64,000 nucleotides of DNA from Polynucleobacter sp. HIN11. GTDB taxonomy: Bacteria; Pseudomonadota; Gammaproteobacteria; Burkholderiales; Burkholderiaceae. Below the pieces are notes generated by a model. It made no database searches and had not been told where the DNA came from. It saw only the letters and a program-made list of their open reading frames with translations. The translations under genes and the position numbers were made by a program. The stretch covers positions 806,001 through 870,000 of the forward strand of contig NZ_AP028142.1 in NCBI RefSeq assembly GCF_030297675.1, written 5' to 3'. This document shows, in pieces, positions 50,451 to 58,809 of the stretch (the first letter of the stretch is position 1; every line of letters starts with the position of its first letter).

Positions 50451-51518
50451 TTACTTTACCGACTTGGTCGACGATTGGGCAGGCATGCGCTGATAGCGAT
50501 CAACCGCAGCCTCATGCTCTTTTAAGGATGCGGAAAAATGACTGCTGCCATTGCCCCTAGCAACAAAATACAGTGCATTGGTGGGAGCGGGTTGCGCAGC
50601 GGCAATTAGCGATTCTTTGGAGGGTATTGCAATCGGGGTTGGAGGTAAGCCATAGCGCATATAGGTATTGTAGGGAGTATCGCGGCGTAAATCGGTTTTT
50701 CGGATATTGCCATCAAATCGTGGGCCGATTCCATAGATGACCGTTGGATCAGTTTGCAACATCATGCCCTTTCTGAGCCGATTATGAAATACCCCAGAAA
50801 TTAATCCACGCTCAGACGCTTGGCCAGTTTCCTTCTCAATAATCGAGGCGAGGATCAGTAATTGATACGGACTCTTTAAGACCCGATCATTCGGCTGGCC
50901 CTGCAGATAAAGATCCCATGCATTCGCTAATTGCTTTTGCATACCCACATACGCACGTTGATAAATACTCGAATCCAAATCATCGGGATCAAATACATAG
51001 GTGTCTGGAAATAACCACCCTTCTGCACTCGGCTGCGTTAGCCCTAAGAGCTTAGCGAGCTGAGCATCACTGAGCGAATTCGTTTGATGAGTTAGTGCTG
51101 GGTGCGCATCAATTGCTGCCCGAACCTGCCATATGGTCATGCCAGGAATAAGCTTCACAACCTCCCGAACTCGATCGCCCCGAGCCATTTGCAGCAGTAT
51201 GCTGCCCAAGCTTGCATTGGCCGGAAACTCATAAGTGCCGGGCTTTAATGATGAAGCGACTCCAAGGGATCGAGCGCCGATTTGGAAAACCAAGGCAGGA
51301 ACCCTAATTCCCTGGTCTTGCAGCTGGCTTGCGATCTTTGAGACCCCGGATTTCGGTAACACCTTAAACCGCACGGCAGCATCTTCTACCTTGGCCTGGC
51401 TGGACAAAGCAGATTTGGGTGGCACCACGCCCCATGTGAATAAAGCAAGGTAATACAGGCAAATAATGCCCATGAGCGATACAAGACCAATGCCCAGTAA
51501 CCGTTTACTTAGAGCCAT
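50451..51518 (-). CDS. mltG: Endolytic murein transglycosylase MltG
   Basis: 355 residues from ATG 51518; a GTG 14 codons upstream (51560) is an alternative start. One inner-membrane helix near the start, a LysM-like region, then the YceG fold with the catalytic Glu in ASIIEKETGQASERGLISGVFHNRL and the MMLQTDPTVIYG and RDTPYNTYMRYGLPPTPIAIP blocks. It cuts nascent glycan strands and so limits their length. The ygfZ gene is divergent. Confidence 0.94.
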   Translation of the reverse strand: MALSKRLLGIGLVSLMGIICLYYLALFTWGVVPPKSALSSQAKVEDAAVRFKVLPKSGVSKIASQLQDQGIRVPALVFQIGARSLGVASSLKPGTYEFPANASLGSILLQMARGDRVREVVKLIPGMTIWQVRAAIDAHPALTHQTNSLSDAQLAKLLGLTQPSAEGWLFPDTYVFDPDDLDSSIYQRAYVGMQKQLANAWDLYLQGQPNDRVLKSPYQLLILASIIEKETGQASERGLISGVFHNRLRKGMMLQTDPTVIYGIGPRFDGNIRKTDLRRDTPYNTYMRYGLPPTPIAIPSKESLIAAAQPAPTNALYFVARGNGSSHFSASLKEHEAAVDRYQRMPAQSSTKSVK

Positions 51519-51618
51519 GGCAAGAAATAAGGAATTCGATGATTTAGAAAGTTTTTGCACATAGCACTATGATAAAAGGCTAAGGAACTGACATGACCAT
51601 CATCGATCAAGCAACACT

Positions 51619-52551
51619 ATGAACTCACTTGCTATTTGCCGCTTACCAGACTGGGGCTTGATTCTGGTTGAGGGATCTGATGCAAGTTCATTTTTACAAG
51701 GTCAGTTAACGAATTCAGTGCTCGGGTTAACCACCACCCCCACCGGAGCAATTGCTCATGGAAGTTCAGCCGCCCGATTGACTGGATATTGCACGGCAAA
51801 GGGTCGCTTACTCGCCTCTGCATGGATTAGTTTGCATTCATCCCAAGCAGTAACGCAATATGCTTTATTTGTCTCACGCGATCTTGCTGCGGCATTTGCA
51901 AAACGACTGAGCATGTTCGTTTTGCGTTCCAAGGTCGTGATTCGTGACGTCAGTGATGATTGGCTCGTATATGGCTCTCTTGAGACTATTGAGGGGCTTC
52001 TCCCTCGCCTTCCGGCCGATGCAATTGCCTTAGCGATGCAATCCCCCAGTGACACAAATCCTACAAAGCGGATTGTGTTTGCCTCCCAAATGACAGTCGA
52101 CGCCCAACTCAATTCACGCGAATGGAATACAACTGAAGTAGCCAGTGGCATTCCCCGAATTGTGGCGGCTACGCAGGACCAATTCGTTCCTCAAATGGTG
52201 AACCTGGAATCCGTGGGTGGGGTCGATTTCAAGAAAGGGTGCTACCCAGGCCAAGAAGTCGTTGCTCGCAGCCAATATCGAGGGGCGATTAAGCGTCGCC
52301 TCTATTTGGCTAAAGCACAAATTCCTTCTGAGTCCTGCCCGCCAGCGACCGAGATTTTTCATGAAGAGGATCCAGGCCAGCCGGCCGGAATGATCGTGCT
52401 CTCAGCACCTAATTCGAATAACCCTGATTGGGTGGATCTTCAAATTGAATGCAAATCAGAACTTGCGCAAAGCGGCAAACTTCATCTTGGTGACGCTAGC
52501 GGCCCCAGTCTGGAGCTTGGAAAACTACCCTATTCTCTAATCGAGATTTAA
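51619..52551 (+). CDS. ygfZ: Folate-binding protein YgfZ, iron-sulfur cluster maintenance
   Basis: 310 residues, GcvT-like fold. Marked by the K-G-C-Y-x-G-Q-E motif in VDFKKGCYPGQEVVARSQYRG near 209-221, whose Cys is essential in E. coli YgfZ. The protein uses tetrahydrofolate to support Fe-S enzymes. That fits a cell with AcnB, a class I fumarase-type hydratase and SoeB. Divergent from mltG. Confidence 0.92.
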   Translation: MNSLAICRLPDWGLILVEGSDASSFLQGQLTNSVLGLTTTPTGAIAHGSSAARLTGYCTAKGRLLASAWISLHSSQAVTQYALFVSRDLAAAFAKRLSMFVLRSKVVIRDVSDDWLVYGSLETIEGLLPRLPADAIALAMQSPSDTNPTKRIVFASQMTVDAQLNSREWNTTEVASGIPRIVAATQDQFVPQMVNLESVGGVDFKKGCYPGQEVVARSQYRGAIKRRLYLAKAQIPSESCPPATEIFHEEDPGQPAGMIVLSAPNSNNPDWVDLQIECKSELAQSGKLHLGDASGPSLELGKLPYSLIEI

Positions 52552-52568
52552 TCAGGCATAGTATTGAT

Positions 52569-53426
52569 ATGTGCCTCATTTTATTTGCCTGGAAATCGCA
52601 CCCAAAATACCCATTGGTGGTAGCTGCCAATCGGGATGAGTTCTACGAGCGCAATACCACTGGCATTGCTTGGTGGCCTGAGCATCCAGATGTATTGGCC
52701 GGTCGAGATCATGCTGATGTGATTGGTAGTCCAGGCACCTGGTTAGGGCTCAATCGGCAGGGGCGTTTTTCTGCACTTACGAACGTGCGCTCACCCAGTG
52801 AGAAAAAACCTGATGCGAGAACCCGAGGTGAGCTACCCTTTTTATATCTTACGAACCCAGATAAACCCAGCCACTTTATTGAGAAGCACAGCAAGCGCTT
52901 TGATCAGTACAACGGTTTTAATCTATTGATGGCTGACCTGAGTGATCCGAGCGATGCTCAAATGCACTGGGTGAGCAATCGCGTGGTGATGGGTAAATCC
53001 GTGCGCCCCCGCAAAACATTTCCAAGTCAGCCACTAACTCCAGGCGTCTATGGGCTATCGAATGCCATGCTCGATACTCCATGGCCCAAAGTGAATCACC
53101 GGATTGCTGCGTTTGCTCAAACTCTAGCCATGGATGCTGGCGGCTTAAAAAATGCCGATGCCTATCTCCATGTATTAGCCGATGACCATCAGGCACCTGA
53201 ACGTGAACTTCCAAGCACCGGTGTTAGTTTGGAATGGGAGAAAGCGCTTTCCTCGGCTTTTATTCGGACCGAACATTACGGCACGCGTTCAAGCACAGTA
53301 TTGCGAGTTCGTAACGACGGTAACTATGAGATGGTGGAGCGGCGCTTTGATGCCAAGGGCGTGATTGCACACGATGTGATTACCGGAAATTTAATTGGCT
53401 CCGCTTGGGCCAATTACTCGGTGTAG
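52569..53426 (+). CDS. NRDE-family protein (TANGO2-like)
   Basis: 285 residues. Starts MCLILFAWKSHPKYPLVVAANRDEFYERNT with the N-R-D-E motif at about 22-25 that names the family. WWPEHPDVLAGRD, GTWLGLNRQGRFSALTN and YGLSNAMLDTPWPKV are typical. The Cys at position 2 suggests an Ntn-hydrolase-like fold. A role in haem or lipid handling has been proposed for animal TANGO2. Starts 17 bases after ygfZ. Confidence 0.9.
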   Translation: MCLILFAWKSHPKYPLVVAANRDEFYERNTTGIAWWPEHPDVLAGRDHADVIGSPGTWLGLNRQGRFSALTNVRSPSEKKPDARTRGELPFLYLTNPDKPSHFIEKHSKRFDQYNGFNLLMADLSDPSDAQMHWVSNRVVMGKSVRPRKTFPSQPLTPGVYGLSNAMLDTPWPKVNHRIAAFAQTLAMDAGGLKNADAYLHVLADDHQAPERELPSTGVSLEWEKALSSAFIRTEHYGTRSSTVLRVRNDGNYEMVERRFDAKGVIAHDVITGNLIGSAWANYSV

Positions 53427-53428
53427 CA

Positions 53429-54895
53429 ATGGCTTTTCCCTTACAGGGTGACAATACCTGTCAATCAATTGCACCCACACCCATACCAGAGCCCTATTGG
53501 GTCGGATTCTCATCTTTGCTCGGACAAGAGCTCGGTATTGCCCTTAATGAATCTGGTCTTCCTGCCGACCCACTTTGGTTGGATGTCTTAAGTGGTAATA
53601 CATTAGCTACCAAAGAACATGCTTTTTCTAACCCAATCGCCACAGCGTACAGCGGTCACCAATTTGGTGTCTGGGCTGGGCAACTGGGCGATGGTCGCGC
53701 TATCCTTTTGGGCGATATTGGTCCTTATGAGATTCAATTAAAAGGTTCGGGCATCACCCGCTATTCGCGCATGGGGGACGGCCGAGCCGTATTGCGTTCA
53801 TCCATCCGTGAGTTTTTGGCTAGTGAGGCCATGCATGCTCTTGGCGTACCAACTAGTCGAGCTTTAGCGGTGACGGGATCCAAAAAACCAGTCATGCGAG
53901 AGACCCTTGAAACTGCAGCGGTCTGTACGCGCTTAGCCCCCAGCTTTCTGCGCGTAGGTCATTTTGAGCACTATGCGGCTGCGCGCCAAACCGAGCATCT
54001 CCAGCAATTGGCCGAGTATCTTCTCGATAGCCATTACCAAGAGTGCAGAGATGGTGATGATCCTTATCTTTCATTATTCTCAGCGATTAGTCGTCGTACT
54101 GCTGAGCTTGTGGCACATTGGCAATCCTTGGGCTTTTGCCATGGGGTTCTCAATAGTGACAACATCAGCGTTTTGGGACTTACGATCGATTACGGCCCCT
54201 TTGGAATGATGGATCGCTTTCAAATGGATCACATCTGCAACCACAGTGATTCGCAAGGAAGGTATGCCTATCATCGCCAACCACAAATCATGCATTGGAA
54301 TATGGCGTGTTTGGCAGGCGGCATATTGCCTTTATTGGAGAAGAGGTATTCAACCGAAGAGGCCCAGCAGAAATTACAAACTGCGCTCGAGCAATTTCCA
54401 AACCAATATCGTGAGGCTTGGTTACGGCGCTTTCGAGCAAAGTTGGGTTTGCTTGAAGAACACGCCAATGATTTCGCATTAATTGAGAACTTGCTGGAAT
54501 TGATGCATCAGAATCGCGTGGATTTCACAAACACATTCCGTCTTTTTGCTCAGGTTCAATCGCAAGCCGATGATCAAACCAATCCATTGCGCGATCACTT
54601 CATTGACCGCCAAGAGTTCGATCAATGGATGCAATCTTACTTGGATCGACTAAAACTTGAACGGCTGTCTGATCTTGATCGACAGAGTGCCATTCTCAAT
54701 ATCAATCCGAAATTTATTTTGCGTAATTACATGGCACAGCGCGCCATCGAACTCGCCCAGCAGGATGATTTTTCGGAAGTCCAAAAACTCCTCCAGATCC
54801 TCGAAAATCCGTTTGCAGAACAGCCAGAGCATGAAGCTTACGCTACCCCTCCCCCCAAAGAGCTCGAGGATGTTGTCCTTAGCTGCTCCTCTTAA
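53429..54895 (+). CDS. selO: SelO/YdiU-family protein AMPylator
   Basis: 488 residues from ATG 53429, two bases after the previous stop. Pseudokinase fold that transfers AMP from ATP to protein Ser/Thr/Tyr, linked to the redox response. Seen: YSGHQFGVWAGQLGDGRAILLGD, GSGITRYSRMGDGRAVLRSSIREFLASEAM near 114-143, the catalytic region HGVLNSDNISVLGLTIDYGPFGMMD near 240-264 (metal-binding Asn and Asp), and NPKFILRNYMAQRAIE near the end. It ends in SCSS; bacterial SelO often has a conserved C-terminal Cys. The next gene is msrB. Confidence 0.94.
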   Translation: MAFPLQGDNTCQSIAPTPIPEPYWVGFSSLLGQELGIALNESGLPADPLWLDVLSGNTLATKEHAFSNPIATAYSGHQFGVWAGQLGDGRAILLGDIGPYEIQLKGSGITRYSRMGDGRAVLRSSIREFLASEAMHALGVPTSRALAVTGSKKPVMRETLETAAVCTRLAPSFLRVGHFEHYAAARQTEHLQQLAEYLLDSHYQECRDGDDPYLSLFSAISRRTAELVAHWQSLGFCHGVLNSDNISVLGLTIDYGPFGMMDRFQMDHICNHSDSQGRYAYHRQPQIMHWNMACLAGGILPLLEKRYSTEEAQQKLQTALEQFPNQYREAWLRRFRAKLGLLEEHANDFALIENLLELMHQNRVDFTNTFRLFAQVQSQADDQTNPLRDHFIDRQEFDQWMQSYLDRLKLERLSDLDRQSAILNINPKFILRNYMAQRAIELAQQDDFSEVQKLLQILENPFAEQPEHEAYATPPPKELEDVVLSCSS

Positions 54896-54916
54896 TCCTT
54901 CTTTACAATCCAATCT

Positions 54917-55327
54917 ATGACTAAAAGTGATGAGCAATACCGTCAAGAGCTATCGGAGATTGAGTATCGGGTAACGCGCCAAGCGGCAACCGAACCACCC
55001 TTCTCGGGTCGGTACTGGGATCATTGGGAAAATGGTCTCTACCGTTGTGTCTGCTGTGGCACGCCATTATTTGTATCAAGCACCAAATTTGATGCCGGAT
55101 GCGGTTGGCCAAGTTATCACAGCCCCGCCAATCCTCAGGTTATTAGCGAACATCGTGATTTGACGCATGGCATGATCCGAACCGAGGTCCGTTGCTCAAA
55201 CTGCGATGCCCATCTTGGACACGTCTTTGAAGACGGTCCAGAGCCTACTGGACTGCGCTATTGCATTAATTCTGCGTCATTGCGCTTTGAGCCAAGTCAA
55301 AACGCCACCCTCAAGCAATCCTCATGA
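54917..55327 (+). CDS. msrB: Peptide-methionine (R)-S-oxide reductase MsrB
   Basis: 136 residues. Two zinc C-x2-C pairs (CVCCGTPLF near 48 and CSNCDAHLGH near 94) and the catalytic Cys in LRYCINSASLRF near 115. It repairs methionine-R-sulfoxide in cytosolic proteins. Its stop overlaps the yciB ATG (ATGA). Confidence 0.96.
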   Translation: MTKSDEQYRQELSEIEYRVTRQAATEPPFSGRYWDHWENGLYRCVCCGTPLFVSSTKFDAGCGWPSYHSPANPQVISEHRDLTHGMIRTEVRCSNCDAHLGHVFEDGPEPTGLRYCINSASLRFEPSQNATLKQSS

Positions 55328-55875
55328 AAAAATTTCTCTTTGACCTATTCCCGGTCATTCTCTTTTTTGCTGCATTCAAGCTCGCCGATATCTATGTAGC
55401 AACTATCGTGGCAATCATTGCAACCATTGCCCAAATTGTGTGGCTTTATTTGCGTTGGCAAAAAATTGAGGGCATGCAGTGGGCGAGCTTAGTGCTCATT
55501 GTTGTCTTTGGTGGTCTCACCATACTGTTAAAAGATAAAACCTTTATCCAGTGGAAGCCCACCGTCTTATATTGGTTATTTGCAGCAGTGCTCTTCTTTA
55601 GCGCCCAGTTCTTTAAGAAAAATTGGATTGAGAGCCTCATGGGAAAGCAAGTGACTTTGAAACCCGGTAGTCCACGCTCAGTCTGGATTAAGCTCAATCA
55701 TGCCTGGGCGGCATTTTTCTTCTTCATGGGTGTTCTGAACCTTTATGTGGCCTATACCTTTTCTGAGGATGTGTGGGTGAACTTCAAACTCTTTGGTGGC
55801 ATTGGTTTGCTTATTCTCTTCATCATTGCCCAAGGACTGTGGTTAAGTCGTCATATGGAGACGGACGAAGCATGA
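55324..55875 (+). CDS. yciB: Septation protein A / inner-membrane protein YciB
   Basis: 183 residues with about five membrane helices. Opens KKFLFDLFPVILFFAAFKLADIYVATIVAI, the IspZ/YciB signature; FKPKNWIES-like loop (FFKKNWIESLMGKQVTLK) and LNHAWAAFFFFMGVLNLYVAYTFSEDVWVNFKLFG follow. Needed for envelope integrity and intracellular septation in some bacteria. The ATGA overlaps on both sides show a tightly packed operon. Confidence 0.94.
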   Translation: MKKFLFDLFPVILFFAAFKLADIYVATIVAIIATIAQIVWLYLRWQKIEGMQWASLVLIVVFGGLTILLKDKTFIQWKPTVLYWLFAAVLFFSAQFFKKNWIESLMGKQVTLKPGSPRSVWIKLNHAWAAFFFFMGVLNLYVAYTFSEDVWVNFKLFGGIGLLILFIIAQGLWLSRHMETDEA

Positions 55876-56150
55876 TGACCAATCAAGAGCGTATTGCCGC
55901 ATTTCAGTCTAGCTTGCAAAAGCAACTCCAGCCATCTCATCTAGTCATTGAAGACGAGAGTCATTTGCATGCTGGTCATGCGGGTGCTGCTGGGGGCGCA
56001 GGTCACTTTCGGATCAGGATTACTGCGCAGGCATTTACGGGTCTTAACAGCGTGGCACGTCACCGCTTAGTATATGGTGCATTGAAAGGGTTCATGCCGC
56101 ACGAGATCCACGCACTGGCCATCCATGCACTTGCACCAAATGAGTCATAA
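55872..56150 (+). CDS. bolA: BolA-family protein
   Basis: 92 residues from ATG 55872 (ATGA overlap with yciB; ATG 55875 also possible). The BolA core is clear: LVIEDESHLHAGHAGAAGGAGHFRIRITAQAF, SVARHRLVYGALKGFMPHEIHALAIHALAP. The His in H-x-IHAL binds a [2Fe-2S] cluster shared with monothiol glutaredoxins in this family. In betaproteobacteria it often follows yciB and precedes a parvulin, as here. Confidence 0.92.
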   Translation: MMTNQERIAAFQSSLQKQLQPSHLVIEDESHLHAGHAGAAGGAGHFRIRITAQAFTGLNSVARHRLVYGALKGFMPHEIHALAIHALAPNES

Positions 56151-56178
56151 TTCCTCTTTTAGCTTCTTTATTCTCTAT

Positions 56179-56970
56179 ATGCGTCTGACCAAAAAAATCA
56201 TCTTCGTCTGCTCTATCGGCTTCATGAGTACCGCTGTAATGGCTCAAAATGCAGCGATTGTGAACGGCAAGCCCATTCCCAAGGCGCAGCTTGATCGCCT
56301 CATTAAAAATTCAGGGCAATCTGCAAGCGATCCAAAAATTCGTGAGCAAGGCCGTGAACTTCTCATTACCCGTGAACTGATTATTCAAGAATCGGATAAG
56401 CGCGGCGTGAGTCAAAAGGACGATGTCAAAGATCAAATTGAGCAGGCTCGTTTGGGAGTATTAGTAGCAGCCCTGTTTGATGATTACATTGATAAAGGCG
56501 GCATTACCGAAGAAGATTACAAAACGGCATATGATTCCATTAAGAATCAATTTGGCGGCAAAGAATACAAAGTACGGCATATTTTGGTAGAGAAAGAAGC
56601 CGATGCCAAAGCTCTTATTGCCAAGATCAAGGCCGGTGCAAAGTTTGGCGATCTGGCCAAGGCTAACTCCAAAGATCCCGGCTCTGCTCCTGAGGGTGGA
56701 GAGCTTGGTTGGGTAAGCGATAAGGCACTCGTTCCTGAGTTTTCTAAGGCAATGACCTCTTTACAAAAAGGTCAGATGACCGATAAGCCAGTGAAGTCCC
56801 AATTTGGCTGGCATATTATTCAGCTCGAAGACGTACGTGATGTGAAGATACCCCCAATGGCTGAAATCAAGGAACAGTTAAAGACAATGTTGATGCAAGA
56901 TCAGGCCTGGCAAAAGGCTAAGTTCTCTGAAATGATGAAGAAGATTCGCGAGAGAGCCCGGATTGAGTAA
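56179..56970 (+). CDS. Periplasmic parvulin-type peptidyl-prolyl isomerase
   Basis: 263 residues from ATG 56179; upstream in-frame starts overlap bolA. Signal peptide to about 23 ending VMAQ, a SurA-like helical N-terminus, and a PpiC rotamase domain near 130-225 (VRHILVEKEADAKALIAKIKAGAKFGDLA...PEGGELGWV...QFGWHIIQLEDVRD). A soluble periplasmic foldase similar to PrsA/Cbf2. Together with ppiD at the window start this gives two parvulins. Confidence 0.92.
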   Translation: MRLTKKIIFVCSIGFMSTAVMAQNAAIVNGKPIPKAQLDRLIKNSGQSASDPKIREQGRELLITRELIIQESDKRGVSQKDDVKDQIEQARLGVLVAALFDDYIDKGGITEEDYKTAYDSIKNQFGGKEYKVRHILVEKEADAKALIAKIKAGAKFGDLAKANSKDPGSAPEGGELGWVSDKALVPEFSKAMTSLQKGQMTDKPVKSQFGWHIIQLEDVRDVKIPPMAEIKEQLKTMLMQDQAWQKAKFSEMMKKIRERARIE

Positions 56971-56971
56971 G

Positions 56972-57355
56972 ATGATTTTGCACACCATGCTGCGCGTGGG
57001 CGACATTGCCCGCTCGGTTGATTTCTACACCCGGGTATTAGGTATGAACTTATTGCGCACGACCAATCGCGAGGAGCAAAAGTACTCCCTAGCCTTTGTG
57101 GGATTTGGGCGTGGTAATGAGGATGGGCAGGCGGAGATTGAGCTCACCTACAACTACGGCGTGAGCACGTATGACCACGGTAGCGCATACGGTCATATCG
57201 CAATTGCTGTCCCCGATGTTTACAAGGCATGTGAGGATATTGCTGCTGCTGGAGGCACGATTACTCGTCCTGCCGGCCCAGTTCAGGGTGGCAAAACCTT
57301 AATTGCCTTCATCACCGACCCCGATGGATACAAGATCGAACTGATTCAACGCTGA
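56972..57355 (+). CDS. gloA: Lactoylglutathione lyase (glyoxalase I)
   Basis: 127 residues from ATG 56972; a TTG at 56963 overlapping the previous gene is possible. Converts the methylglyoxal-glutathione adduct to lactoylglutathione. Metal ligands are seen: His in LHTMLRVGDIARSVDFY, Glu in AEIELTYNYG, His in GHIAIAVPDVY and Glu in DPDGYKIELIQR. The RTTNREEQKYSLAFVG segment is typical. Ni-type glyoxalase by length. Confidence 0.95.
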   Translation: MILHTMLRVGDIARSVDFYTRVLGMNLLRTTNREEQKYSLAFVGFGRGNEDGQAEIELTYNYGVSTYDHGSAYGHIAIAVPDVYKACEDIAAAGGTITRPAGPVQGGKTLIAFITDPDGYKIELIQR

Positions 57356-57378
57356 TTGGATGCACTTGGCTGATTTAT

Positions 57379-58572
57379 ATGCAAGCTAAGTATGAGGTTC
57401 GGGTTCTAAATCAAATTTCGGATGTCCCACAGCAGGCATGGGACTCAATCCTCCCGCCCACTGCCGGCCCCTTCATGCAGTATTCATTTGTGAGTCTTTT
57501 AGAGAAAACCGGTTGCGTGAGTGCAGAAACGGGATGGCAGCCATCGCATCTGGCGCTCTATGAAGCTGATAGTGACGCGCTTCTTGGCGTATTGCCTCTC
57601 TATCTCAAAACTCACTCCTATGGAGAATATGTCTTTGATTGGTCCTGGGCAGAGGCCTATACCCAAGCAGGGCTTCCCTACTTTCCAAAAGCACTGAGCG
57701 CCATCCCATTTACTCCGGTTACCTCTTCGAGATTATTAGCCCGATCAACTGAGCATCAAGAAGCCCTAATTACCGGTTTAAAACAATTGGTTGGCGAGCT
57801 AAATCTATCATCTGCCCACCTTCTTTTTCCTGTCGAAGAGGAGGCAAAGCTTCTTAGTGAGGCGGAATTCTTAAAGCGGGAGTCGGTGCAGTTTCATTGG
57901 CATAACCATGGCTATCATGATTTTGAGTCCTTTTTATCTACCCTCACCATGAAGCGTCGCAAGAATATCAAGCGTGAACGTAAGCAGGTACAAAGTGCAG
58001 GGATTACCTTTGAACACCTTCCCGGAGAGTTAGTCACCGAGGAGGATGTGCTGTTCTTCTATCGCTGTTATCGCAATACCTATCAGAACCACTACTCCAC
58101 TCCCTATCTAAATCAACTCTTTTTTCAGGAGTGGGCGCAGCAGATGCCCCGTAATCTTCATTTGATCGTGGCCAAGCGTGAAGGCCGCGCAATTGCCAGC
58201 GCTCTATTGGTCGTTGATCGTGAACAAAGTAAAGCCTATGGGCGGTATTGGGGGTGCGTGGAGCAACATCCCTGTCTGCATTTTGATACCGCCTTCTATC
58301 AAGCAATTGAGTATTGCATCCGCGAGGGAATCCAAACCCTGGAAGGTGGTGCGCAAGGTGAGCATAAGATGGCGCGAGGGTTTATGCCAACCAGCGTCTT
58401 CTCATACCACCATCTGAGTGATCCACGCTTTGCTGCTGCAGTGGCACGATTTCTGGAGCGTGAACGTCAAGGGATTGGCCTATATCTTGATGAATTAGCT
58501 GAACATAGCCCCTTGCGCCAAGACCCTAATTCAAGCAGCCTCGGCAGGATTGAACTTGATGCATTAAAGTAA
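57379..58572 (+). CDS. COG3146 GNAT-like acyltransferase
   Basis: 397 residues. FemAB/GNAT superfamily protein with the family blocks FSWDWSWAEAYTQ-like (FDWSWAEAYTQAGLPYFPK), QFHWHNHGYHDFESFLSTLTMKRRKNIKRERKQV near 175-209, YGRYWGCVEQHPCLHFDTAFYQAIEYCI near 286 and EGGAQGEHKMARGFMP. Members are predicted aminoacyl or acyl transferases; no substrate is known. Short gap to the DUF1289 gene suggests co-transcription. Confidence 0.85.
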   Translation: MQAKYEVRVLNQISDVPQQAWDSILPPTAGPFMQYSFVSLLEKTGCVSAETGWQPSHLALYEADSDALLGVLPLYLKTHSYGEYVFDWSWAEAYTQAGLPYFPKALSAIPFTPVTSSRLLARSTEHQEALITGLKQLVGELNLSSAHLLFPVEEEAKLLSEAEFLKRESVQFHWHNHGYHDFESFLSTLTMKRRKNIKRERKQVQSAGITFEHLPGELVTEEDVLFFYRCYRNTYQNHYSTPYLNQLFFQEWAQQMPRNLHLIVAKREGRAIASALLVVDREQSKAYGRYWGCVEQHPCLHFDTAFYQAIEYCIREGIQTLEGGAQGEHKMARGFMPTSVFSYHHLSDPRFAAAVARFLERERQGIGLYLDELAEHSPLRQDPNSSSLGRIELDALK

Positions 58573-58575
58573 GGC

Positions 58576-58809
58576 ATGAGCTCAATCAATAACGGTGCTA
58601 ATTCTTTGGGAATCGGCGATAGCGATTCTGATTCCCCATGCATTGGGATCTGCTCCACCCTCTTTGACGAGATCTGCAAGGGTTGTGGTCGCACCGCCCT
58701 AGAAGTCAGCAACTGGGTCTTCATGAGCCCCGAAGAGAAGCAATCGGTCTGGGTTCGTATTCAGGCAGAAGGTACTGCCATGCGCTTTACCCGCGAGCAA
58801 AAATCTTAA
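58576..58809 (+). CDS. DUF1289 domain protein
   Basis: 77 residues. The core PCIGICSTLFDEICKGCGRTALEVSNW has the C-x3-C-x7-C-x2-C arrangement of DUF1289, a probable small metal-binding module of unknown role. Starts three bases after the COG3146 gene and ends overlapping the convergent ABC-F gene by four bases. Confidence 0.87.
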   Translation: MSSINNGANSLGIGDSDSDSPCIGICSTLFDEICKGCGRTALEVSNWVFMSPEEKQSVWVRIQAEGTAMRFTREQKS